Below, one piece after another: positions 10,201 to 20,806 of a stretch of DNA of 64,000 nucleotides. The number at the start of each line of letters is the position of its first letter. The stretch's first letter is position 1. The position numbers and the translations under genes are program-made. The notes under the pieces are model-generated. The model had not been told where the DNA came from. It ran no database searches and saw only the letters and a list, made by a program, of their open reading frames with translations. The DNA is from Echeneis naucrates (lineage: Eukaryota > Chordata > Actinopteri > Carangiformes > Echeneidae): positions 10,599,623 through 10,663,622 of the forward strand of contig NC_042515.1 of the NCBI RefSeq assembly GCF_900963305.1, in the 5' to 3' direction.

Positions 10201-13200
10201 TGAATGAATGTTAATCTGGGATCAACTGTGATTGTGTTGTTCACCCAAATTCCACCTAACGTCAGCTGTGATTGCCCAAAATGGTAAAGCTATTGATGGA
10301 TAAATCTTAAACTGTTACAGTTCATTTACGAGGAAAAAGAAAAATTCAGTGAAAGTGTCCAGGTGTTTTTTTAAAACCAACATAATTTGACAGGAATATT
10401 TTAATGAAATGATATCATGTCACAATGAGCTGAACCCTCGGTACACATATTTTCAGTCTGTAGAAAACGTGCAGTGTTGTAGTGACAGTATACATCTGCT
10501 TCTTACAATCAATTTGCAATAGTAACCCTCTAATAATAATAACCATTCCATATGTAAGTGATTAATGCCTGTGATTGTAGTGTCAGTTTATTGTGCGCTC
10601 CAAATCTTGGTGTGACGGTATGTGATAAGTAGTAATCTGATTTTCAGAGCAGCTGGTGCTCGGAGCCTACAGAGAGCCAGAAAAGAGCTGGGACCAGGAT
10701 TATGATCGTTTTCTGCTTCCTCTCCTCGATGACCAGGATCCCTGCTACATCCTGTACCGCCTCGACTCCCAGAATGCACAGGGCTTCGAGTGGCTCTTCA
10801 TATCGTGGTCTCCTGACCAGTCTCCAGTAAGACATGCCATGCTGTTGATGGGTGGATAACTCAAATTTACATTCACTACATTCAATTTACTTCTTTATAA
10901 AGCTGGGTAAGATTGGCAAGATTGAAGCAGCAGAGGAGCCAGCACCCTGACTCGTAAATCCTAGTCCCATGATTTTTTTGGACTAACCAAAGACTCCCTT
11001 TATTAATGTCATCTTGGTCCTCAAAGCTTTATCAGGTAAAATTAAAACTAACAACATCAGTATGCATTCGAACAGCCTCAGGAAACTGCCATTCCAACAG
11101 TCATTACAATCTCATTTAATCAAACTAATAGAACAAAGGAAATACAAATTGAATTAACATGCGGTGCCAAATATAAACAAGTCATATAATTGTGTAATTC
11201 ATGTGTCCTCCAATTCTAATAATTACGAATGCTTCCGCCCTTTCGCACGCACACACGTGTGGAGAAAAATTTATACGAGGATAAATAAAAAATCAAACAT
11301 ATTTCAAACTTTTTGGAGCATGTATCGGTTAGGCTGCTCCTCAGTTGTGGACCACATTGATAAAAGGGTGTATCACTGATAGTTTTTTATTATTTTTCTT
11401 TTTTTTTGTTTGTTTGTTTTTTTTTTGTGCTGACTTAAAGTAAAATCCATAAGCCAAAACCAGAAGACTTGAGGGGTGGAGAAATTAAAAAAAAAAATTC
11501 ATTTGTATTAGCCCTGCTGACCAAAACCTGCTTTATTACAGCTGTGACTGTGTGTGCACATTGGATTTATACATACAAACGTACGGATAAATGCATTTTC
11601 CCTTTCATGGTTTCAGGTGAAACAGAAGATGCTGTATGCTGCCACCCGTGCCACAGTCAAGAAGGAGTTTGGTGGTGGTCATGTGAAGTATGAGATGTTT
11701 GGCACAGCTGAGGTCCGAACCATTGAATTTCAGTATAATTCGCTCAGGCAGATTGGCTATTTTTGCTTTGGTGACACATATGAATGGCCCCGTTGTTTTT
11801 GTCTGCAATATTAGGAGGACGTCTGCTTGCAAGGCTACCAGCGTCATGTGTCGTCCTGCTCAGGTCCTGCCCCGCTGACATTAGCTGAACAGGAGCTCCA
11901 GAGGATCAAAATCACAGAGGTGAGAGGTCAACAGGCCTTCAGCTGTGCTGACATAACTGCATTTTTCTTTTTTCTTTTTTTCTTTTTTTTAAGAAAGTGT
12001 AAGTATCAGTAAGTATACCTCCTAACTTTTTATTGTGCTTGCTTTTTCAGGGCCGAGTCAAACAGGTATGTGGACACTAGATACAGCTGATGTATATCTA
12101 ATAGGATTTTGATTCATTGTTAATAGACAAACAAAACAGCCCTTGGTCTATTGATTAAAGTAAACTGAACCCCACCAGTATTGAAACATTTATGTATTTT
12201 CCCCTTTCAAACTTTCTTGTCAGTCACAGTCAGATTCTGCGTATTTGCTTGCTGCCCCCTGCAGGTGAAGACAGAGATCAGTGTGGATAGTAAACACCAG
12301 ACCCTTCAGGGCCTCGCTTTCCCTCTGCAGGAGACTGCTAAAAGAGCCCTCCAGCAACTTGCTCAAAAACACATAAACTACATTCAACTGGTGAGCCGAA
12401 AGATTTGGTATTAGTTAGTGAGGTTACTGAAAAAAAAAAAGAAACAAAGAGGTTTGTTCCATCGAGAGCAATTTGGTGTTCAGCACTGTTGACTTCTACT
12501 TTGTTTCAGAGGTTGGATGTAGAGAAGGAAATAATCGAGCTGGTCCACTCCAAGCCGACAGAAACCAGAGAATTACCCCGCAGAGTTCCCAAAGATACTC
12601 CCAGATACCACTTCTTCCTTTACAAACACTCCCACGAAGGAGACTACCTGGAATCTGTCGGTGTGTACATCTGTGCGCCCGGACTGCAGTAACTCAAAGA
12701 CATTGACAGAGAGGTTGATTAGCTCCCCTTTCAACTGCATCTGTAGTTCACAAGTGTTTTGGTAACACACCACGTAAAATATGCAGTTCAGAATTGTGTC
12801 TTGCGAGTGTTTTGTCAAATAGCATTATCATCAAATGGAGTTTTGAGCATTTCAACCACACACTGATGTTTTTTATTTCACTGGTTCATTTTAAGAAATT
12901 GTGTAGGGGTGAGAGAATCCTGGACTTCTCAAAGAAATGAAGTTAAATTTAGAGACAGTCAGATTTTGTTTTATTTTATTTTATTTTTTTTTGATGATTT
13001 TAAATAACCAAAATATTTGGATCTCTTTAGATGTTTTGTTGAAGGGTTTTGAACCTCTGATCTCCATCAGATATATGAATAAGAAATAATTTTCCATATT
13101 TTCAGAAATCCTTTTCCCTTTCTACTCTACCTACAGTGTTCATATACTCCATGCCAGGATACAGTTGTAGCATCAAGGAACGAATGCTATATTCCAGCTG

Positions 13201-13880
13201 CAAGAGTCGACTACTGGAGGACGTGGAAAGAGATTACCATTTGGAAATTGCTAAAAAGGTAAGGGATGGAACGAGAGGGTGAGAATTGGACAGCGTGATT
13301 TTGTAGGGTCAGAGTTCCCACTGAGGACACTGAGGTTGTGATGTGTTTTTCCCATCTACAGGGTAGTTCAATAAGTAGATTCCAGTTTTTCCAACTACAT
13401 ATATTTAAAATAACTTTAGGATAATTTTGGGTTAATTACTGTTTCTTAGCAGTGTGATGATGCCAATTCAGACATTCATGTTGGTTAATTTTCACATTTG
13501 AACTCATGACTAAAATGAAATATGAAAAATCCGAATAATGTGAAAAACATGAAGGTCTCTCATGGGGACATGGACTGATTCTAAAATGTTGTAAATGGTC
13601 TTATACCGTTGCAAACTTTGACGGTCTAAGGTGACTAATAGATATGTAGGTTCACTTTCTAATGTATTTCATTACATTTTTATTGGCATGTTTATATTTC
13701 TTATTTTGCATCTGTGCACAGTTGGAGATTGATGATGGAGATGAACTAACAGAGCAGTTTCTGTATGACGAGGTCCATCCCAAGCAGCACGCCCACAAGC
13801 AGGCCTTTGCCAAACCCCGAGGCCCAGCAGGAAAAAGAGGACACAAGCGCCTAATTAAGGGGACAGGAGAGTCCGTATAA
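7258..13880 (+). CDS. twf2: Twinfilin-2, actin monomer-binding and barbed-end protein
   Basis: Twinfilin sequesters ADP-actin monomers and caps or uncaps barbed ends in the cytoplasm. Exons: 7258-7354, 10648-10826, 11617-11712, 11815-11919, 12265-12390, 12510-12660, 13137-13258 and 13722-13880. They total 1035 nt and give 344 aa (human 349). A further 15-nt microexon at 12051-12065 may be used. Two ADF-homology domains are present, at about 2-135 and 170-305, with the blocks [49 protein letters not shown] and [18 protein letters not shown]. The start has a good context (GCCACCATG), but its first residues ([10 protein letters not shown]) differ from human. The exon 3 donor, GAG|GTCCGA, is weak. 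Poly(A) signals lie at 14096-14101 and 14106-14111. Confidence 0.95.
9480..9545 (+). repeat. Degraded interspersed-repeat tail
   Basis: The words AAGCCGCTGCCCAGTGACC and GCAACCAGATGAGCAGTTGT, followed by ATGAT-type simple repeats, resemble the 3' tail of a very common teleost LINE/SINE-type repeat. Recognition is from memory only. Confidence 0.3.
10190..10310 (+). repeat. Second degraded interspersed-repeat tail
   Basis: GTGAGTGTGAATGAATG, then a CACCTAACGTCAGCTGTGAT block and a GATGGATAAA end, follow the same tail consensus as the copy in the nprl2 intron at 30500-30735. It is diverged and old. Confidence 0.35.
12051..12065 (+). other. Candidate 15-nt twf2 microexon
   Basis: GGCCGAGTCAAACAG lies between a strong pyrimidine tract ending TTTTTCAG and a strong donor GTATGTG. 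It is in phase 0 on both sides and would insert Gly-Arg-Val-Lys-Gln between ...KITE and VKTEIS, in the linker joining the two ADF-H domains. The protein without it already matches the usual family length, so it would be optional. Confidence 0.5.
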
Positions 13881-16800
13881 GAACAGCAAGAGCAGGTCAA
13901 ACATTCTGCTACAGTCGTGCCTGAAGTTCCACAAACACCACATCAGGCTCAGAGAAGTGAGCTAAATGATGGCTTTCCTCTGTCGTTCGTATACTGATGC
14001 CTAACAAATGTGTTTTTAATGAAAATGTGCTGAAATAATATCTGTCTCTTTTTTGTGTTTGTTTCTTTGATCACAATGATCCTCAGACAATGACAAATAA
14101 ATTGTAATAAACAAATATAGCAGTAAAATTATTGCTAGTACATAAAAAAAATATAAAAAAATCCTTATCATCCATGTTAATTGAGAAAGGTTCCATTTGG
14201 AAAGGTGTCAGGCTGAAAGACAAAACGATGGCCCTGTTATGATTCTGACTGTCTGGATCTTACATTAAAAAACAGATCTGCAGTTTACAGCATAATAAAC
14301 TTGCACTGAATTACAAATGCACCATCAGATGCTTTAAGCTCAATACATGTTTTGTATCAATAATCTTTGTAAGAAAAATGCAATGTAAAAGGAAATTCTT
14401 AATAAAGTCTTGTTTCTACTGACGTATTTGACTTTCTTGGTAACGATTGCTATTGTCTTATGTAACATGCAATATTTAATGTGTATAAATGCTCCCCAGT
14501 TATATAACTGTAAATATTCTATATGGTCAGAATAGATTTAATGATGCTGGTGGCCTGTTGCGTCGACATAAACATAGTTAAATCTCTGATCTCAGAGGCC
14601 AGCAGCTGCTCTATCCCGTTGCCCTCTTGGCAGAGTTGCAGATATGTTGCTGTGTGGGAAAGAGTGCACTGTGCTGATGTAACTCTGTGAAAACTGCAGT
14701 TCTTTGTGTAGAATATACTGTTCAAATCTGCAACCATAGCTGCGACAATTAGCATTCTTGGTTACAAGATGGATTCACATATACGCTTTTAATGCAGGGC
14801 TACTAAGTCATGAAGTCTTATGTCCTGCATCTAAATATTCACAAATATACATCTGTTTTCAATATCCTGAACCTTAACTTCCAGCACGGTCACCTGCAAA
14901 AGGACAAACGTACATTTCACAAGTCACGTCAATTAAATCAACTAAGCAGTTTGTTTAAATCTTGTAATAACAGTCTTTTGTTCCAAAGGCCGCTTCCTGT
15001 GATCAAAGCTCATGAATAAAGTTTTCTGTCAAAGACACAATAAATGAATTTGTGTTGCTGATTCCAGGGACTGGAGGATTTCTCAGAACCTTCAGGAAAA
15101 TCCCATTTTTCTCCTCTATGTTAGAAAAGCAGAGCAGTTATTCATTGTATCACAAACATCATTCCACATACCAATTCTTAGTAAGTTCTGAGAATGCGGC
15201 TCGTTGACAGAGGAAGAGCGAGGTAGATGTGGGATATCACCCTGTGGATATGTGAGGCAGCGTGGTGTTGATTTGGGGAGTGTGGTGCTGAAAGACGCCA
15301 GGGTCCTGCAACCCGTGATAGAAATGAAACAGTTAACCACAACTGGAAACAGTTACAAATGTGCACAGATGTAGCGCGAGAACTTCAGGAGGATCTTGGA
15401 AGTCTCTCATATAATGTTTATATATAAAACCCTGTAATCTTTCTGAGAACATTTGTGTCACTTTTTTTCCAGCCCAGCGTTACTTCACCTATTTCCTAGA
15501 TGTGTTGTTGTTTACTATTCTATCTGCTTTACACCTGAATCACCTGAACTTCTCTTTCAAGTCACACATCTCTACCCAGGTCAGGTCCCTCATAACCCAA
15601 ACTGCTACTCTCATCTGCTGTCCGCGTCTAATTTGGCTCAGCTGCTTGTTATCCACTGTGGGTTCATAGTGTTCCTGCTGCCAGTGTGTGTTATCCTGCT
15701 GCCTCTCTCATCTGCCTGTTTTCCACCATATCATAGATTTCACTGTATTCAATCCGCCTATATTTGGGTGCTTCCTATCTGTGCTGTTTCCATGAAGTGT
15801 AAAGTTATGTTAGTTTGTAGTGTGGGCCTGAGACACAGCAAACATCACGCCGACTAAGGCTCAGGTATGTCCACAATGCGAAAAACAATTTAAACCAGCG
15901 AAAATGATGATTGGCTGCTAATTAGTAGATTTCCATCAGGTAACAATAATATCTTGTTAAAGGATCATTGATATATTGCGTTTTCTTTTTTTTATCTGCT
16001 TCGTATTTGTCATCAAAGGGACACATCTGTTTTCCTTCAAACCCACTTTGGAAATGTGGTTCACAATTGTTGTTCCCAAAGTCCTAGTTTGAGCTTTAGT
16101 GATTTGGTCAGTGAATCCACATCATAAATCTCAGGTTACTCTGCAAATCTGTTCAAGTTTTTATGAAAGTTTGCAAAACATGAGATTCTCACAGTTTAAA
16201 TGTGGATATATGCTGATTCAATGTGTATATATATTATCCACTAAAGCATGTATTGTTTCAGATTCATCAGAAATAAAATGAGTCATAGTTCCAGCTTTAG
16301 GCCACTAACATTATAGCTCTACATCGAGCATTGTTTCATATGAGAAAGGATCTTCTTTGTTTGCTCAGGTAGCGTGATTTAGCTTCCTCAGAGGTTTCTT
16401 CAGTCTCTAGCTTTTTTATTTTCAAACTCCTGGCAAACTCTCTGTCTACCACATTAAAGACTCTCAAGTTACGTCCAGATGGACTACGTTTTATAATCTC
16501 TGCTCAACTTCACAAAACTGACCTTTGATTCCATGCATCCCAGGAATTCAATATATTTCAACACAACATTCATTTGGATAAAGCTACCATTGTGTCAAGA
16601 CTTTCAAACACCACATGGAAAAATGTTTTCTGTAAGATGCAATGCCTTTAAACAGACGTTATGTTTTGTCCGTGCAATCGGATCCAGTTTTAATTTGTTG
16701 CATGCGATCGGTGTGTGTATGTGTGTGTAGTGTGCATGTCAGGGTGCCTGGTAGGTAATTGAGAGTAAATATCAAGAAGGTCATTAAAATAATTGCGGTG

Positions 16801-17408
16801 GTCTCTGTACTAATAAAGCATACTATATTTGTCTAACAGCCATTGAACAGGAATAAGTAAAGTTCACAAGACTTCTCAGAAAAAAAAAAGAAGCTCCATT
16901 CAGCTTTTCTTGGAAAAAGCTGAGATTCAGGTATTTGGGATCAGCGGGTTCTGATGGATTACAATACAGCACAACTCCGTGTCTTTGTGTCAGGTCTTTC
17001 GCGTGTGTGTGTGAGAAAGGCTCAGACCATTGTTGGTAGAAAAAAAAGGGGGGCTTTAGAGCAACGTGAATCACCAGCAGCTTCTCTCCGACCGGACTGC
17101 TCCACATTAATCAGACATGAATAACCGCACAAAAATCTCAGCCTGGTTGAACAGCTCAAACATAATTTAATATAACAGCCGGTGAAACAAAGTGACATAT
17201 TCTGAAGGCCTAACATTTGCAGGTTAAGCCGTTTTTCTTTATTTCATTGCCACAACAACAACGTGTTTTCTCGAGCGTAATTACTCCAGCAACCCTTTAC
17301 AGAAAAGCTCTCGCCGTGTTTTTCCAGCAGCAGCAGGATCGAGGGAAATCTATATTACTGGAAATAGCCTGAGCGCATTCCTATTATCTTTAATGTCGAG
17401 GCGGTGAA
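13881..17408. other. twf2 3' UTR and spacer to cish
   Basis: The twf2 3' UTR carries AATAAA at 14096-14101, 14106-14111 and near 14401. The remaining 3 kb is AT-rich and no gene was recognised. It includes scattered TTCNNNGAA words (15080-15088, 15186-15194, 15441-15449) that could be distal STAT sites, and GT-rich microsatellite near 16710-16730. Confidence 0.5.
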
Positions 17409-17800
17409 TTCCCAGAATGAAGGCTCTGTCAGGGCCGCCCGGCGGGGCGGAGTCAAATCCTGCAATCATTCCTGGAAAGCGGATAGGGGGAAGCTGCCGC
17501 GCCATTCCAGGGAGAGAGCGCGGCTTCGGCGAAGGCAGGAGCCGGCGGGCCGAGGCGGGGAGAGCCGGGGCGACGAGGTGGCCCAAAACAGAAGAAAAAA
17601 TAATAATAATAACCATAAAGAAAAATACAGAATGACAAAGTGAAACAACAGGGGGGGGGAATGGAGCTCTGCTGAGTCCGCTCCTGGTTGTGGCTGTCGC
17701 TGCAGAGAGGGAGTTGGTGCGGCCGGTGTGACGTCAGAGCCGCCGGTGCTGAGAAGAGTTCTCAGAATAGACTTCTAGGAAACAGTAAATTTTAAAAGCC
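17409..17800 (+). promoter_or_regulatory. cish promoter with four STAT-type sites and a CRE
   Basis: Four perfect TTCNNNGAA sites occur within 373 bp: 17409-17417 (TTCCCAGAA), 17469-17477 (TTCCTGGAA), 17759-17767 (TTCTCAGAA) and 17773-17781 (TTCTAGGAA). The last two are 14 bp apart centre to centre, the spacing of a paired STAT5 tetramer site. A perfect CRE (TGACGTCA) is at 17729-17736 and a TATA-like TTTAAAAG at 17791-17798. Mammalian CISH is a direct STAT5 target with clustered sites of this type, so cytokine-induced negative feedback is the likely role. Confidence 0.75.
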
Positions 17801-18182
17801 GAGCCTTTACACTGTGTCCTTCACACACTTCAGTCCCGATGTGGTGACAACACACTCCAGGACGGCGGCTGCTAACACACATTTTCTAACTTCTTCCTTT
17901 TTCTGATGATTTTCTTTTTTTTTTTCAGATGAACGCTGTTTTACTGTAGAGCTGCTGTATTTTCAGTGCGTTTATATAAACTATAGGAGCAGACCTCGAG
18001 TCAGGACGCGGAAGCCTTCGCGTTTATTTTAATTTTATTCTAGCGCTTTTTACAGACCTGCCCTCATTAAAATCCATGTTTATTGTTCGCTGAGGCTCTT
18101 TTTGTCTCAGACTATATGCTTTCTTTACTTCGTGAGGAAGTAGCGCCGACTGGATTTTAGCCCCGACGATTCAACAAATAGC

Positions 18183-19591
18183 ATGATTCTTTGTGTACCA
18201 GGGTGAGTTGGCTTCTCTTTGTCTCATGGCTTTTCTTCCTCCTCTCTGGCTTTTGTTAAAAACAGTAACCAAATCTGTCGCACTCGTGCCCTGTTGGTGT
18301 AAACTTGTATCCAAATAGCGCACATTATAAATCTGTTCTTATTGTCCCTGACACAACTGTGTTCTCTTTAAAATTGACAGGTTACTGTTCATTTGTTAAT
18401 TATAAACAGAAGCTTAATCATACTGAAGGCATTTTTAAACGGAAAAACCTGGTTGTTATTTCTAGTGTTCCGGTTAAGACACAAAAAGGAAAAACAAAAG
18501 ATGTGTCCGACAAACTGGATTAAATAAAAATCTTAATATAAAATCATTAATGCAGTTTGTGGTGACCAAATTCGATAGTAAACATATCAGAGTGAGGGTT
18601 TTCTTAGTGGTATTGTTGTGTAGCAATAAACAATGAACTACAAAGAAAATCTGATGTAGATTTGGGTAATAACTTGAGGGAGGAAAGCCTGTCATGACTA
18701 TTTTGCTGCATGTGATATGTATTTGATGCCATTTAAACCATTTTGCCCATCTTTTTTTGTTCCAGACCTACAGCGCTTCTGCCCGGTGCTCTGTCCACTG
18801 AAGCCCCACGGGGCATGCGGGTGGAAACTATACCTCCTACCCCTTGCCTTCAACCCACCCCTCCAAGATGGGACCCTGCAAAAGATCTGCAGGCAATTGC
18901 CACCAACTTCTGTTATCTAGAAAATTCAGGTGTGGTATAAAATGTGTTTCACATTTGCAGTCATTGAACATCTCGAATGGGCATGCATTGTTCTCTGCTG
19001 TAAGAGTTTAGTTACTGTAAAATAAACATAAAATAAAATGCACAGCAGCAATTGATGTCCAGAGTGACTAATATTCAGGAATCTGTGTGCGTAGGATGGT
19101 ACTGGGGAGCAATAACTGCTGCTCAGGCTCACGCTGCACTTCAAGAGGCATCTGAAGGAGCTTTTCTGGTACGGGACAGCAGCCACCCCATGTACATGCT
19201 AACCCTCTCAGTCAGGACTACCCGTGGTCCCACCAGCATTAGGATCCAGTACAGCGGTGCCCAGTTTCTGCTTGACTCCAGCTCGCCGGCCAGGCCCAAC
19301 CTGTTGTCCTTCCCCAGCGTGCCCTGCCTGGTTCAGCACTACATGGGACCAGAGAGGAAAGCAGAGGAAGGAAAGGTGGATGTGGAGTCTCCTGCAAAGC
19401 CCTGTCAGCAGGCAATTCGGGAGGCGTCTGTGGTGCTAAAACTGAAACGGGCTGTGTATAAGCCCCAAGGTCTCCCCTCCTTACAGCACCTCACACGCCT
19501 CGTCATCAACAGACATTCGGAATGCCATGACCAGCTACCACTCCCGAGGCCTCTGCTGCGTTACATCCAGGACTATCCCTTCAAGGTATAG
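18183..19591 (+). CDS. cish: Cytokine-inducible SH2-containing protein (CIS)
   Basis: CIS is a SOCS-family feedback inhibitor. Its SH2 domain binds phosphotyrosines on cytokine receptors, and its SOCS box recruits Elongin B/C-Cullin 5. Exons: 18183-18202, 18766-18929 and 19095-19591, together 681 nt and 226 aa (human 258; the shortening is in the N-terminal and inter-domain segments). The first exon encodes only MILCVPG, like human MVLCVQG. SH2 starts at WYWGAIT (residue 63), and FLVRDS contains the phosphotyrosine-binding Arg88. The SOCS box covers about 188-226 with SLQHLTRLVIN and LPLPRPLLRYIQDYPF. Upstream STAT sites support cytokine induction. Teleosts can have two cish copies; I cannot say which one this is. 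Confidence 0.95.
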
Positions 19592-20777
19592 GGGGTGGGG
19601 GTCCCCTCAATTTAATTATTAGTGCAGACTTGCAGATGACTGAAAAAAAACAAAAACAAACCAACCAAACATTTAACAGGTCATTTATGCCTGTAAATGA
19701 CATTGCTGCTCCAGCAGCTGGAGGCCAGTCCAAAAAAGGAAAAAAAAACAAACAAACAAAAAAAAAAAAACTGAACATGAAGTTCATGTTTTTTTTTTTG
19801 ACGAGAGATGTACAAATTCAGTTAATACTGATGTCTTGTTTCAAACTTAATTTGTGGTGAAGCCTCCCAGAGAGACAACTTGTGAGAAAACCTCCGTACT
19901 GTAATCTATACTTGTTTTTATCGCAGATATGGAAACTCTCCGTACCTATTTTACCTTCATCAGTTTTGGATGTTCATACTGTTTCTGAGAAGTACACTGA
20001 TTGCACCGAAATATAATTTTAAGACATTTTATTTTTCTCAGTAAAACATTTTTTCTACCTTTTACATGTGTACATTTTTTCTATTAAAATAACTAATTTG
20101 AGTCTAACTCGCTGTCCTTTTCTAATTTTCCTCATGCACTGCTTTATATTCCAGCAAAAAGGGGAAAACACAGATAAGAGGTACCCTCATCATTATCATT
20201 CGGTACATCATGACTTTCACGTGACGCTTGATAAAAAACATTTTCACCTTCAATCACCTTTGATACATAAAGGCTTTCTGGCCGTTGAGTTTCAAGAGGG
20301 TGAAACATGCCAATTGTGTGAGGAAGTAAAGGCCACATTGTGTGTGTGTGTGTGTTTTGCTCAACAATGCATACAGCCTGCATCTGAGTCAGCGAGTGAC
20401 CAAGCGAAGGGGAGGATCGTTCATCAGCAGATTCACAGAACTACTGAACACTTCCTGGGAAGAGGGTGAGATTCTGGGAGGGAGGGTTCTAAGAAAAGCC
20501 TCCGTAATTACCTTCAGCTTTGAGCCTGCTTTTGTGCCATCTTGCATATTTTTTTTTTTTTTTTTTTTTTTTTTACTGTGGCACACAATGTGATCACAAA
20601 TGTTACCAGACCTAAAGTGCAACAGGGACATAAAAACACAGTTTAGGCTTTTGCAAATTGTGAATTTTCAGTCACCAAATGAGCGCAAGTGCATGCTTGG
20701 TAGCTCAGTCGGTGGGGGTAGGGGAGCCGGGGCTGTGGCAACCTGGGCTAAAGCCAGCGTAATAGGATCTCAGCTTC
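19592..20777. other. Convergent 3' ends of cish and hemk1
   Basis: This holds the 3' UTR of cish (ATTAAA at 20083-20088) and the end of hemk1 on the other strand. A run of 26 T lies at 20549-20574. No extra gene was recognised. Confidence 0.55.
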
Positions 20778-20806
20778 TCAGTCCAGATCCAGTTCAGGTC
20801 CTTTTT
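20690..20806 (+). repeat. tRNA-like (SINE head) relic
   Basis: GGTAGCTCAGTCGG at 20699-20712 contains a perfect Pol III A box (TRGCNNAGYNGG). About 80 bp downstream, AGTTCAGGTCC is a poor B-box match and is followed by a run of six T. The spacing is too long for a working tRNA gene. It looks like the head of a tRNA-derived SINE, and it overlaps the terminal coding exon of hemk1 on the other strand. Confidence 0.3.

Larger units (their letters stand above)
7355..10647 (+). other. twf2 intron 1 with degraded repeat pieces
   Basis: This 3.3-kb intron is the longest in the gene. No exon or RNA gene was recognised. Two degraded repeat tails occur in its second half (listed separately). The rest is unremarkable AT-rich sequence. 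Confidence 0.6.

Noticed and set aside
15453-15857. 134-codon open frame between twf2 and cish, with hydrophobic residues
   Set aside because: The composition reflects CT-rich sequence. Some words (ATTTGGGTGCTTCC) faintly recall LTR-type repeats of fish, but no ends or genes can be seen, so I make no call.
19630-19860. Lysine- and asparagine-rich open frame after cish
   Set aside because: It arises from A-rich simple sequence in the cish 3' UTR.
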